From an uncultured Bacteriovoracaceae bacterium (GTDB lineage: Bacteria; Bdellovibrionota; Bacteriovoracia; Bacteriovoracales; Bacteriovoracaceae): 64,000 nucleotides of DNA. The stretch is from the NCBI GenBank assembly GCA_950054155.1, contig CATLOT010000005.1:62001-126000 (forward strand). Reading direction: 5' to 3'. Of this stretch, positions 52,963-62,284 are shown in pieces (within the stretch, counting starts at the first letter, position 1; each line of letters starts with the position of its first letter). Made by a program: the position numbers and the translations under genes. The notes below the pieces were generated by a model. That model was not told the origin of the DNA, searched no databases, and worked only from the letters and a program-made list of their open reading frames with translations.

Positions 52963-53858
52963 AAAGTATCGCCATTCCACAGAACCTAAAAGAGGAATAC
53001 CCTTTTGAGAGCAACTTCTTTGAAGTGGCACCAGACACTCACCTGCACTACGTAGATGAAGGACGAGACAATGAGAAGATTCTCGTCATGGTTCATGGTA
53101 ATCCGACTTGGTCATTCTTTTATCGCAATCTCATAAAGAAGTTCTCAAAAACCCACCGTGTGATTGCGGTTGATCACATTGGCTGTGGTCTAAGCAGCAA
53201 ACCTCAAGATTACGACTACTCTTTAAAAAATCATATTGAAAACCTAAGCCAGCTCTTTCGCCAAAAAGTGCTTACCATAAACCCCAATGCCCGCTTTGAT
53301 CTGATCGTCCATGACTGGGGCGGCGCTATTGGAAGTGGCTTTGCCCTCAACTTTAAAGAGCGTCTCGACAAGATGGTCATTATGAATACGGCCGCCTTTA
53401 CAGATACTTTTATCCCAAAACGCATCAACCTGTGTAAGCTCCCGGTTGTGGGAGAACCGATGGTGCGAGCGTTTAATGCTTTTGCCTGGCCTGCGACTTT
53501 TATGGCCGTTAACAAGCCCCTGCCAAAGACCATTAAATCGGGATATCTTCTTCCCTACGATAATTATCAAAATCGTATTGCCACCGCACGCTTTGTTAAA
53601 GACATTCCAATGAATGACAAGCATCCAACGTGGGCCACTCTTAAAGAAATTGAAAATGGTCTCAAGGGACTCGAAGGCAAGAAGCTCATCCTATGGGGTG
53701 AAAAAGACTTTTGTTTCACGCCTCACTTCTTTAAGAGATGGCTTGATTTCTATCCAGAGGCGCAAACTCAAATGCTTCCCAATGCTGGTCATTACCTGCT
53801 TGAAGATGAGCCTCAACAAACTGAAAACCTTATTTCAACCTTCTTTAAACAAGTATGA
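52959..53858 (+). CDS. oleB: OleB, beta-lactone decarboxylase
   Basis: 299 residues, alpha/beta hydrolase of the haloalkane-dehalogenase group. The nucleophile is D119 in LIVHDWGGAIG, the acid D250 in LWGEKDFCFT and the base H278 in NAGHYLLEDE. Ole relatives turn the beta-lactone from OleC into a cis olefin and CO2. I choose the ATG at 52959, overlapping the oleA stop, with GGGG upstream. It would be hard to tell from a haloalkane dehalogenase without this context; the operon decides it. Confidence 0.93.
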   Translation: MKSIAIPQNLKEEYPFESNFFEVAPDTHLHYVDEGRDNEKILVMVHGNPTWSFFYRNLIKKFSKTHRVIAVDHIGCGLSSKPQDYDYSLKNHIENLSQLFRQKVLTINPNARFDLIVHDWGGAIGSGFALNFKERLDKMVIMNTAAFTDTFIPKRINLCKLPVVGEPMVRAFNAFAWPATFMAVNKPLPKTIKSGYLLPYDNYQNRIATARFVKDIPMNDKHPTWATLKEIENGLKGLEGKKLILWGEKDFCFTPHFFKRWLDFYPEAQTQMLPNAGHYLLEDEPQQTENLISTFFKQV

Positions 53859-55483
53859 ATATAGCTAAGCGATTACCCGAGCTCGCCAAAGGAAGCCCCG
53901 ATCAAGTGGCCGTGACTTGCCCAAAGAATCTCAGACCTGAAAGAGGCGTCTTTGATTACCAGTCTCTCACCTTTAAAGAACTCGATCAGCTTAGCCTCAC
54001 TTATGCTCATGGTCTTTTAGAGTCGGGTCTTAAAAAGGGAGACAAGTTTCTGATGTTTGTCAGGCCTTCCCTGCGCTTTAGTGCCTTGGCCTTCGCTCTC
54101 TTTCGCGCCGGTCTTGTGCCTATTTTTATTGACCCTGGAATGGGAAGGAAGAATCTCCTTAAGGCCGTGGCGCAGATTAAACCCGATGGCCTTCTCGCAG
54201 AACCAGAGGTTCACTTTTTACGCCTGATCTTTCAAAAGCCCTTTAAAAGTGTGCGCTCCTTTGTGACCACAGGTCATTTGAGCTGGGGTAAAATGCGCTC
54301 CATTCATGATTTTAAGAAAAATCATCAAGAGTTGATGGAGGAAGTGCTCCCTATTGATACGGCCGCGATCCTCTTCACAAGTGGCGGCACGGGTATTCCA
54401 AAGGGCGTGCGCTACACCCATAAAATCTTCAATGCCCAAGTTGATCGCCTCAAAGAGATGTTTAGCCTTGGCCCAGATGAAGTCGATCTTCCTGGCTTTC
54501 CCCTCTTTTCTCTCTTTACAATAACGATGGGGATGAGGTCGGCTATCCCTGCGATGAATCCCAGTAAACCCGCAAGCTGTAACCCTGAATGGCTTGTAAA
54601 AAATATTTTAGATCAGGGCGCAACCTTTGTTGCAGGAAGCCCTTCGATATGGAATCGAGTGGCGGATTACTGCCTGGCCCATTCCCTCACCCTTCCCTCT
54701 GTAAAATACCTAGTAATGTTTGGAGCGCCAGTTTCCCTCGACCTTCACACAAGGCTCAAGAAGATTTTGCCAAACGGAGATACATACACGCCCTATGGAG
54801 CGACCGAATGTTTACCTGTCTCGTGCCTGTCTGGAACAGAAGTTTTGAATAAGTACGCAACCCTTATGAAAGAGGGAAAAGGCACCTGTGTTGGTAAGGC
54901 CGTACCTGAAACACAAATCAAGATCGCACCCATTACAGAAGAGGAACTCACCTTTGGTGACTTTACCTGGCAAGGAGAGGGCAACCTTGGTGAAGTGTGC
55001 GTTCTCTCTGATACGGTCACCCCTGAATATGTAGGCATGCCCGAAAAAACACGACTCGCTAAGTTTACAGATGACCAAGGTCGTCTGTGGCATAGGATGG
55101 GAGATCTTGGTTACCTTGATGCTGAGGGCGCGCTTTGGTTTTGTGGACGCAAGTCCCATGGCTTTACTTTTAAGGGAGAAATTCTTCCCAGTGTCCCCAA
55201 TGAAGCCCACTTTCTCGAGATTCCCGATATTAATCGCGTTGCCTTTGTCGGTCCTAAGTTTTCTGAGGAAGTAAAACCCTCGCTCGTTATAGAGCCGCGA
55301 GGAAAAATCAACTCTCAAAAGAAATCCCAAATCAAGGAGCTCGTTCTCAGCAAGGCAAAGGGCGCCAATATTCCTCTTGAAGGCGTTTACTTTTGCTCTT
55401 CCTTTCCTGTTGATGTCCGCCACAATATAAAAATTGATCGTCTCAAATTGACTCAAGACATTGAGCAAGGGGCGCTTAAATGA
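53855..55483 (+). CDS. oleC: OleC, beta-lactone synthetase (AMP-dependent)
   Basis: 542 residues of the ANL (acyl-AMP ligase) fold. The AMP-binding loop is ILFTSGGTGIPKGVRYTH, with TPYGATECLPVS and the hinge region GRKSHGFTFKGE. OleC adenylates the 2-alkyl-3-hydroxyacid from OleD and closes it to a beta-lactone. Start overlaps the oleB stop, stop overlaps oleD (both ATGA). Length and motifs are normal for OleC. Confidence 0.94.
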   Translation: MNIAKRLPELAKGSPDQVAVTCPKNLRPERGVFDYQSLTFKELDQLSLTYAHGLLESGLKKGDKFLMFVRPSLRFSALAFALFRAGLVPIFIDPGMGRKNLLKAVAQIKPDGLLAEPEVHFLRLIFQKPFKSVRSFVTTGHLSWGKMRSIHDFKKNHQELMEEVLPIDTAAILFTSGGTGIPKGVRYTHKIFNAQVDRLKEMFSLGPDEVDLPGFPLFSLFTITMGMRSAIPAMNPSKPASCNPEWLVKNILDQGATFVAGSPSIWNRVADYCLAHSLTLPSVKYLVMFGAPVSLDLHTRLKKILPNGDTYTPYGATECLPVSCLSGTEVLNKYATLMKEGKGTCVGKAVPETQIKIAPITEEELTFGDFTWQGEGNLGEVCVLSDTVTPEYVGMPEKTRLAKFTDDQGRLWHRMGDLGYLDAEGALWFCGRKSHGFTFKGEILPSVPNEAHFLEIPDINRVAFVGPKFSEEVKPSLVIEPRGKINSQKKSQIKELVLSKAKGANIPLEGVYFCSSFPVDVRHNIKIDRLKLTQDIEQGALK

Positions 55484-56460
55484 AAGTGCTCATTACAGGT
55501 GGCGGCGGCTTTCTCGGAGGCCATATTGTAAAACTTCTTCTTAAAGAAGGTCATGAGGTCACAAGTTTTAGCCGAGGCTCCTACCCTGATCTTGAGGCTC
55601 AAGGAGTAAAAACTTATCGAGGTGATCTGAGTGACCTCGATGCTGTCAGCGATGCCCTTAAAGGAAAGGATGCGGTTATCCACTGCGCCTCAAAGGTTGC
55701 CATGTGGGGACGCTATGAAGACTTTTATCAGACCAATGTTATTGGGACTGAAAATATTATCAAAGGCTGCCAAGCTAATGGCATCAAGGCCCTTGTCTAC
55801 ACCAGCACCCCGAGTGTTGTCTTTGGCCAGTCCTCACTCAAGGCCGTCAACGAAGAAACTCCTTATCCCACGAACTCAGTAAGCCCTTATGGAAAGACCA
55901 AAGCAATTGCCGAGGAGAAGGTTCTTAAGGCTAATGGCATGGCCCTTAAAACAGTAGCGCTACGCCCCCATCTTGTTTTTGGGCCAGGAGATAAGAATCT
56001 TATTCCTCGCCTGCTTGAAAAAGCCAAAAATGGAAAACTCAAAAGAATAGGAGATGGTCAAAACCTAGTCGATGTACTTTATGTCGAAAATGGAGCGAAA
56101 GCCCATATCTTGGCCCTTCATCAACTGACAAAGGATTCCTCAAAGATTGCTGGAGAAGCTTTCTTTCTCGGACAAGGCCCCGTTAATCTTTGGGATTTTA
56201 TCAATTCTATTCTTAAGAGTTTTAAGGCGCCCACGGTTCAAAAGTCTGTCAGCTTTAAGAGTGCTTACCTCATTGGCTCTCTCATAGAGAAGTTTTGCAA
56301 GCTCTTTGGAATTTATCAGGTCGACCCACCGATGACTCGTTTTGTCGCTCTCCAATTAAGCCACGACCACTACTTTGATCATACAAAGGCAAAGAATATT
56401 CTTGGGTGGGAACCTGAAGTTAGTATTGAAGAAGGTTTAAGCAACCTTATAGACACCTGA
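55480..56460 (+). CDS. oleD: OleD, NADPH-dependent 2-alkyl-3-ketoacid reductase
   Basis: 326 residues of the extended SDR/3beta-HSD type. Nucleotide site VLITGGGGFLGGHIV; catalytic S/T in YTSTPSVVFG, Y137 and K141 in SPYGKTKAI. OleD reduces the OleA product to the hydroxyacid used by OleC. It is the last gene of the operon; its 3' end overlaps the convergent hybrid kinase gene by 24 bases, and no terminator is seen. Confidence 0.94.
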   Translation: MKVLITGGGGFLGGHIVKLLLKEGHEVTSFSRGSYPDLEAQGVKTYRGDLSDLDAVSDALKGKDAVIHCASKVAMWGRYEDFYQTNVIGTENIIKGCQANGIKALVYTSTPSVVFGQSSLKAVNEETPYPTNSVSPYGKTKAIAEEKVLKANGMALKTVALRPHLVFGPGDKNLIPRLLEKAKNGKLKRIGDGQNLVDVLYVENGAKAHILALHQLTKDSSKIAGEAFFLGQGPVNLWDFINSILKSFKAPTVQKSVSFKSAYLIGSLIEKFCKLFGIYQVDPPMTRFVALQLSHDHYFDHTKAKNILGWEPEVSIEEGLSNLIDT

Positions 56461-58803
56461 GTGGCAGTCCTTAATAAACTTATCAAGTTCCTCAAGAACT
56501 TTGTCATTTATTCTTTTAAAGGCTTCAATTTGCGCGAGAACCTTAGAGAAGTCTTGAGTGGAACCACTGACTTCTAAATTATACGCAGCATCCCTTAAAC
56601 TCTCGGCATAGAAATTGGCGACAATACCTTTAAGGGTATGCCCGGTAATTTTGAGTTTTTCGGCATCTTTACTTTCTTCACTTTGAAGAAGCTCTCTATA
56701 GAAACTTTCAACTTGGTCTTTATAATCATCAATGAGCTCTTCAAAAATTTCAAAGTCTTCGCTGAATTCAAAGAGGATTTTATCGGTGCTAATGTAGGTA
56801 AAATCACTCATGGGAATATCCTTGCCTTCTTCTTCATTTTTCACGATCTGAAATGATTTAATAGGAAATGCATCAATCAGCATTTCACTAATATTCTTCC
56901 TCTTAATAGGTTTTGGAATAAAGTAATCCATTCCTACGGCCATGCAGTCTTTGCGGTCTTCTTCAAAAGCATTCGCCGTCATCGCACAGATCGGAGGACA
57001 CTTCTCCCCTAAGATCCGCTTTATTTCAAGGGTCGCCGTTAAACCATCCATCACAGGCATTTGCACATCCATGAGGATAAGGTCATATTCGCGCCCCTCT
57101 ACACAATAGGTTACTGCAACTTGACCATTTTCTGCAACATCGGGCTTTCTTTGAATGCCCATTTTCTTAATAAAATTAAGGGCTAGCTTCTGATTAGTTT
57201 TATTATCTTCAACGATGAGTATTTTGAGGTCGCGCTGATAGGTAACTCCTGTGACCACTTCTTTAACTTCTTTAACTTCCTCTTCTTCCTCTTTGTGACC
57301 TATTCCCGCCATAAAATCGAAGAAAAAATTAGAACCCTCGCCTTCTGAGGACTCAACTCCGATATGCCCTCCCATTTTTTCAACAATGGAGCGACAAATG
57401 GCAAGACCAAGGCCCGTACCACCAAATTTTCGTGTTGTGGTTTCATCCACCTGACGAAAACTCTCAAAGAGGCGCCCTTGTTTCTCAAGAGGAATTCCTA
57501 GACCAGTATCCTTAATTTGAAACATGAAGGTGCCGTGCTTTTCACTACTGAGGCGCTTATCTTTAATGAGACTAAGAGTAACACCTCCCTCGTCTGTAAA
57601 TTTAATAGCATTTGAAATCAGATTAGTGAGAACCTGTTTAAGGCGAGTTTCATCCCCATAGAGATAATCGGGAATATCCTCAGAAATATCGCTCTCTAAC
57701 ACAATTCCCTTACGTTCTACCTGAGCATGAAAAATAGCTAGAACTCCTTTGATCACTTTTTTAGGATCAAAAGGGCGGTACTCAAAGTTCATTTTCCCTG
57801 CTTCAATCTTACTAAAATCAAGAATATCATTGACCACATGCAGGAGCTGATCACCACTGAGCTGAATGGTTTCGATAAGGTCGCGCTGCTCTTCATTAAG
57901 AGGGGTATCTTCGAGAAGTTCAAGCATCCCCATCATGCCATTCATTGGTGTTCTAATCTCATGGGACATAGAGGCTAAGAACGAGGACTTTGCCTGGGTG
58001 GCGTCAAGTGCATCTTGTCTCGCTTTCATGAGAGTCTCTTGGAATTTAATCTCTTCAGTGATGTCCCAATTAAGACCGACCACTTCTTGAACGAGATTTT
58101 GATCATCATAGAGAACAATAGAGCGACAACGAATATTTCGAATTCCCTTTTCAGGGTGACGAATTCTAAAGATCGTCTCAACCTTTTTCTCTTTCTTTTT
58201 GAGGCACTCATAGATTTGATCGCGCACCTTGGCCTGATCTGTGGGAATAATACAATCAACCCAATCATCAAAGGACTTCACCTTCTCAGTAAAGTCTTTG
58301 CCAAAGAGGTCATAGCAATTCTTATCCCACAAAACCTTTCCTTCTAGTGGGAAGTAATTCCAATTACCAATTCCTGCCGTTTCAAGGGCCAAGTTTAGTT
58401 TTGTTTGGGACTTTTTAAGAGCGAGCTCATCTGTTTTAGTTTTATCGATATCTTGAAAAGTTCCATAAAGCTTAACGGGATTTCCCTCTTCAAAGTCAAC
58501 CTCGCCAACAGCACGAACCCATAGGGGTTTTTTACTTTTCTCATTCCAAATTTGAAGTTCGAGATCCCATCCTCCACCAGAAGAAAGGGCTTTCTCAATT
58601 GCCTTCGTGATCGTTTCTCTATGTTCAGGAATATAGAAATTGATCCCTTCCTTTACATTAGGGGTGAATGTCTCCTTTGAGACTCCATGGATTTCATAGA
58701 CAATATCCGACCAGAAGAGATCATTCGTCGCTAAATCAAGAGACCAGTAACCAATTCTGGCAACTTTGCTCATGAGTTCATTTATTTTACGGTTGGTCCT
58801 CAT
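56437..58803 (-). CDS. Hybrid histidine kinase: PAS-PAS-HisKA-HATPase-REC-Hpt
   Basis: 788 residues without membrane segments, so probably soluble. Two PAS domains with PAC segments (about 1-260), HisKA with the phospho-His H281 (SMSHEIRTPMNG), HATPase (NLISNAIKFTDEGG, DTGLGIP, GTGLGLAI), a receiver with D579 (LILMDVQMP), and an Hpt domain with H722 (GHTLKG). This allows a full internal phosphorelay. It is 11 bases downstream of a response-regulator-like gene that may be a partner. The ATG has no strong Shine-Dalgarno. Confidence 0.94.
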   Translation of the reverse strand: MRTNRKINELMSKVARIGYWSLDLATNDLFWSDIVYEIHGVSKETFTPNVKEGINFYIPEHRETITKAIEKALSSGGGWDLELQIWNEKSKKPLWVRAVGEVDFEEGNPVKLYGTFQDIDKTKTDELALKKSQTKLNLALETAGIGNWNYFPLEGKVLWDKNCYDLFGKDFTEKVKSFDDWVDCIIPTDQAKVRDQIYECLKKKEKKVETIFRIRHPEKGIRNIRCRSIVLYDDQNLVQEVVGLNWDITEEIKFQETLMKARQDALDATQAKSSFLASMSHEIRTPMNGMMGMLELLEDTPLNEEQRDLIETIQLSGDQLLHVVNDILDFSKIEAGKMNFEYRPFDPKKVIKGVLAIFHAQVERKGIVLESDISEDIPDYLYGDETRLKQVLTNLISNAIKFTDEGGVTLSLIKDKRLSSEKHGTFMFQIKDTGLGIPLEKQGRLFESFRQVDETTTRKFGGTGLGLAICRSIVEKMGGHIGVESSEGEGSNFFFDFMAGIGHKEEEEEVKEVKEVVTGVTYQRDLKILIVEDNKTNQKLALNFIKKMGIQRKPDVAENGQVAVTYCVEGREYDLILMDVQMPVMDGLTATLEIKRILGEKCPPICAMTANAFEEDRKDCMAVGMDYFIPKPIKRKNISEMLIDAFPIKSFQIVKNEEEGKDIPMSDFTYISTDKILFEFSEDFEIFEELIDDYKDQVESFYRELLQSEESKDAEKLKITGHTLKGIVANFYAESLRDAAYNLEVSGSTQDFSKVLAQIEAFKRINDKVLEELDKFIKDCHSGVYKVA

Positions 58804-58814
58804 CGCCTCTTATA

Positions 58815-59465
58815 TCACCTAATTTTAATCATTTTGGTGTTAGATACATAGATGTCTTCTTCCACTTCACCATTCTTTGTGACATTTTCAATCTTTTTAA
58901 CAATGTCGGCGATCCGTAGAAGAGCATCCACAGCAATTTTAACTCGCTTTTCATCAATTTTAGAAAAGTCTCTCTTAAGTGAGCCCAGTGCGATAGTGAG
59001 CGGATTATTGATCTCGTGGTTAAAGGTTGCAACCATAGAGTTGATAGTTTCAAGTTGCTTCTTTTTAACTGAACCTTGGTAGAGGTCGAGTAATTTTTCT
59101 TGAGTTTGGATACGCGCCAAAGCAACGTCAATATTGGCGGGTTTAGTAAGGTAGTCACTCGCTCCCTTACTTAGGCATTCGACAACTTTATCCGTTTGTT
59201 CCTCGCCAGAGAGCATAATGATAGGAAGTTCCATCGTTGAATATTCTTTTCTGATATTTTCAAGAACTTCGACGCCGTCCATATTAGGCATGACAAGATC
59301 GAGAATGATAATAAAATTCTCAGGAAGACTTTCTTGTCTTTCAAGATAATCAAGACAAAGCTGACCGCCGGTGACAAGATCAACGCTATGGCCTTTTTTC
59401 ATAAGACGTTTAGCAAAGACCTTAGAATTAATTTGATCATCATCAACAATCAGAATATGCGCCAT
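58815..59465 (-). CDS. Receiver domain fused to an HisKA-like segment without ATPase domain
   Basis: 216 residues. Receiver: D9/D10, phospho-acceptor D56 (IILDLVMPNMDG), K108 (TKPANI). Residues 135-200 look like an HisKA dimerisation/phosphotransfer helix pair with H150 in ATFNHEINNPL. The HATPase domain is missing and the frame ends in a charged tail. It may accept phosphate on Asp and pass or dimerise through the HisKA part, perhaps with the hybrid kinase downstream. This could be a natural design or a shortened kinase; the gene shows no frameshift. Confidence 0.88.
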   Translation of the reverse strand: MAHILIVDDDQINSKVFAKRLMKKGHSVDLVTGGQLCLDYLERQESLPENFIIILDLVMPNMDGVEVLENIRKEYSTMELPIIMLSGEEQTDKVVECLSKGASDYLTKPANIDVALARIQTQEKLLDLYQGSVKKKQLETINSMVATFNHEINNPLTIALGSLKRDFSKIDEKRVKIAVDALLRIADIVKKIENVTKNGEVEEDIYVSNTKMIKIR

Positions 59466-59520
59466 GTGAATTCTCCAAAAAAAGATATCTCTTCTTTATC
59501 GGAAGAATTCGCAAAGAAAA

Positions 59521-61632
59521 TTAGTAAGAATTGACACTGGCAGGGCTTCGTAACCCATTGTTTTTCTTGTAGTTATTAACTACACCTAAACCTTTAAAGA
59601 TACCTTCACGAAAATAGTTTTGAAATAGCTGACCATTTCCATCAACGCCACTGATCTCACCATGAACATGGACGTTGGTGTAACCAAAGAGTTGAAAATA
59701 AAAATTCTTATGAGGAATTTCTTTTTTCAATTTATCCGAAAGGCGGGCCAGTTGCCACAGCGGGAGTTCCTTATTACGAGCTTCAGGAGTTTTCTTTGAA
59801 ATTCTCTGCATGCAACTCTCAAGGAAAAGACGCTTACGTCTTGAGCTCACAAATAATTTCTTCTTACGATATTGTTTATAGGAAGCCTCACAGCTTTTAT
59901 AGGTTGTTTTTTGGTAGTCTTCTGTTGCCCACTCAATACGATATTCATCATAGGATCGTTTTAGAGATTTTTCACAACGCTTAAAGAGACGAGAGAGCCA
60001 CCCTTTAAATCCACTGCGCGTACTTTCACAGGCCCTATCAAAAATATCATAGGCCTCCTTGGTGTTAAGATGATGAAAGTGGGCCATTCCTTCATGACCT
60101 ATGGAGTAAAGGCTACTAAATTCTACACTCTCCTTGAGCAAACCATTTTCAATATGATTGATGACAGCAGGATCAATTCCAGAATAGCGATCCATTAACT
60201 TAACAAGATGGGCTGTCGAAAGCTTTTTTAATTTATAGGCGTAAAAGTCTCGTTGAAAGTTGAGGCTGAGGGTTTCTGACTCATCCTCAAAGACTAAATC
60301 ATCTCGCGTTTGAATAAGATTCTTCTTACTTCTATACTCGAGGCGTACATTCTCGCTTTCACTCACCGCTTTATTAACTACTGTATTGGCCTTAAGAAAG
60401 CTTTTGACGACGATTTTAAAAAGACGGCTAAAGATATTTTCAATATACCTTATCTTTTCATAATTGTGCCTAAAGAAACTGGTGACGACACCCTTATTGG
60501 TAATTTGAATATGCTCTGTTTGTGTGGCCTTTGACCCAGCAAAAAGTAAAATCCCATATTGAAGTTTCTTATTTTCCTTCTTCCTCTGCTCTTCACTCAC
60601 AAGAAAGGGAGCGACTATTTCTCTATTAAAGCCCTGGCCCTTAAAAATTTTACGAAGCTCGTTTTCTAGACCCTCATAGCTCGTCATATTTTCAACTTGT
60701 TCTTCATCAAAGGAGAGGTAGGTGCGAAAGACCTCACTTAGCTCATAGCTAAAATCAAATCTTAAAAGAGTGACTTGAAGTACTCCCATAAAATCAGCAA
60801 CGAGTCCCGCATGGGCACCTAGAAAATGAGACTTCTCTTTTTCAACGGAGATTCTCACGCGCTCTCCCGGATAACTCGCTTCTTCTTCACTTACCCCTAA
60901 GAGCGTGATGACTTCAATTTTTTGAAATTTAACAAGAGCACCCACATGGGCGCCTAGCCCTGTTGTCAAAGGGGCAGTACCGATACCACCGGCCTGTAGA
61001 CTTATGGAGTCCTCTTTTTTAATAAACTCTTGAGGAGCAATTTTAAGGGCTTCAAGATTTTGAAACTGGCGAAAAGAGAAAAAGAGTTTATCAAGATTAA
61101 AACCTAAGGCCCGCTCATAGGTATCAGCAAAGTGCACATGGGTGTAAGCTCGCTTGAAGGTAACGCCTGCAAAGGCTGCGAGGTTCTTATCACTAATATC
61201 GATAATTTCATCATCAGCTAGTTTACTGAGCACCTGTGAGGCATCAATATAAATATTAAAAGTATCGGTCACCAACCAGCGTTCATCATGAAATAAATCA
61301 GGCGCCACTTCTCTTTTAAGCTCAATACTAAATGTCCCAAAGCCTTTGGTGAAATTAATACCCACATGATTCATTCCCCCTACGATAGAGAGATTTCGCC
61401 CCTGATCCACAAGATCAAGTTCACGCCGAGCAATTTCATCAGAGTGAAGGTCGAGGTAGTTGGTAATTTCTTGGTAGAGAGGACTCTCCTCACTAATATC
61501 AATTCCCTTCAGGCTACTTTGCGCTTGATGTTCTTGCTCATTAAGCTTAAAGCTTTCAAACGCATGGTTTTGCGTTACAAGAAAGAACATCATGAATACT
61601 GGCCACCATAAAGTTTTCAAGTTGAGCTCCAA
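59521..61632 (-). CDS. Large secreted orphan protein
   Basis: 703 residues with a signal peptide ending HAFE. Hydrophilic and charged throughout. An N-terminal half with beta-rich, Gly-containing stretches (AGGIGTAPLTTGLGAHVG, LGAHAGLVADFMG) and a helical C-terminal half with Cys (DRACEST, FKRCEKS, KSCEASYK, ESCMQRI). GMAHFHHLNTKEAYD contains His residues, but it is not a clear metalloprotease motif. Family not recognised; a secreted factor of a predatory lifestyle is possible but unproven. Confidence 0.7.
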   Translation of the reverse strand: MELNLKTLWWPVFMMFFLVTQNHAFESFKLNEQEHQAQSSLKGIDISEESPLYQEITNYLDLHSDEIARRELDLVDQGRNLSIVGGMNHVGINFTKGFGTFSIELKREVAPDLFHDERWLVTDTFNIYIDASQVLSKLADDEIIDISDKNLAAFAGVTFKRAYTHVHFADTYERALGFNLDKLFFSFRQFQNLEALKIAPQEFIKKEDSISLQAGGIGTAPLTTGLGAHVGALVKFQKIEVITLLGVSEEEASYPGERVRISVEKEKSHFLGAHAGLVADFMGVLQVTLLRFDFSYELSEVFRTYLSFDEEQVENMTSYEGLENELRKIFKGQGFNREIVAPFLVSEEQRKKENKKLQYGILLFAGSKATQTEHIQITNKGVVTSFFRHNYEKIRYIENIFSRLFKIVVKSFLKANTVVNKAVSESENVRLEYRSKKNLIQTRDDLVFEDESETLSLNFQRDFYAYKLKKLSTAHLVKLMDRYSGIDPAVINHIENGLLKESVEFSSLYSIGHEGMAHFHHLNTKEAYDIFDRACESTRSGFKGWLSRLFKRCEKSLKRSYDEYRIEWATEDYQKTTYKSCEASYKQYRKKKLFVSSRRKRLFLESCMQRISKKTPEARNKELPLWQLARLSDKLKKEIPHKNFYFQLFGYTNVHVHGEISGVDGNGQLFQNYFREGIFKGLGVVNNYKKNNGLRSPASVNSY

Positions 61633-61759
61633 TCATTACCTGAGTAAAAAACTCATACTAATTGATCGGAGTTCTCAGCATTTACTTTATAGTTTTAATC
61701 AACTTTTATCATCGTAAAAACAAATACTTAGTTAATTATTGGAGGAAATACGCCAGGTC

Positions 61760-61813
61760 TTTCTCAAAGTGAGAAATCGCCAAACTCCTTTGGCAGTCGA
61801 TAGTTTGCCAAAG
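61760..61813. other. Two hairpins between tsaE and the secreted-orphan gene
   Basis: TTTCTCA / TGAGAAA with an AAG loop (61760-61776), then CTTTGGCA / TGCCAAAG (61788-61813). GCCAAA...TTTGGC at 61780-61794 could pair instead of the second stem. No T-run follows on the minus strand. Possible terminator, attenuator or processing site. Confidence 0.45.
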
Positions 61814-61822
61814 AGTGATGGA

Positions 61823-62284
61823 TTACTTTTGAGGAAGTCTGATAAGACGAATATTGCGGCTAGGGACCGTTGACTGGTCCCCTATGGGATTAGTTTCAAA
61901 GAGGAGTTCATAGAAGCTAAAATCCTCGGGCACTTCTCGATAAAGTTGCTTGATATATTCTTTACCCCACTCAATAAAGAAGTATTCGGCCTCTTCCAGA
62001 TACATAGGAAGTTCCAAATGGAGCACTTCTTCCTCACTATTGAGGCGATAAAAGTCTGCATGGACACTGTGACCAACTTCATTCACAACAGAATAAGTGG
62101 GGCTAAAGGTCTTAGCATGGGTTTCAACCTGATTAATAAAGGCCTTAATAAAAGTCGTCTTTCCGACTCCCACTTCCCCACTTAAAATAACGGCCGCAGG
62201 GACCGTTAAAAACTCTTTGAGTTCATAGATTAACGACTCAAGATCCGCCTCGTAAACTTTCTTCCACTCGCGAAGGGTGTTCAC
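61823..62284 (-). CDS. tsaE: tRNA threonylcarbamoyladenosine biosynthesis ATPase
   Basis: 153 residues. Walker A in LSGEVGVGKTTFIKAF; TFSPTYSVVNEVG, VHADFYRLNSEEE and FIEWGKEY are typical of TsaE. TsaE is the ATPase that drives t6A37 formation with TsaB and TsaD. The start overlaps the stop of the nnr gene (ATGA), a common arrangement. Confidence 0.95.
   Translation of the reverse strand: MNTLREWKKVYEADLESLIYELKEFLTVPAAVILSGEVGVGKTTFIKAFINQVETHAKTFSPTYSVVNEVGHSVHADFYRLNSEEEVLHLELPMYLEEAEYFFIEWGKEYIKQLYREVPEDFSFYELLFETNPIGDQSTVPSRNIRLIRLPQK

Noticed and set aside
52959-53858. A haloalkane dehalogenase acting in catabolism
   Set aside because: The fold and residues fit, but the overlap with oleA and oleC makes OleB the better call.
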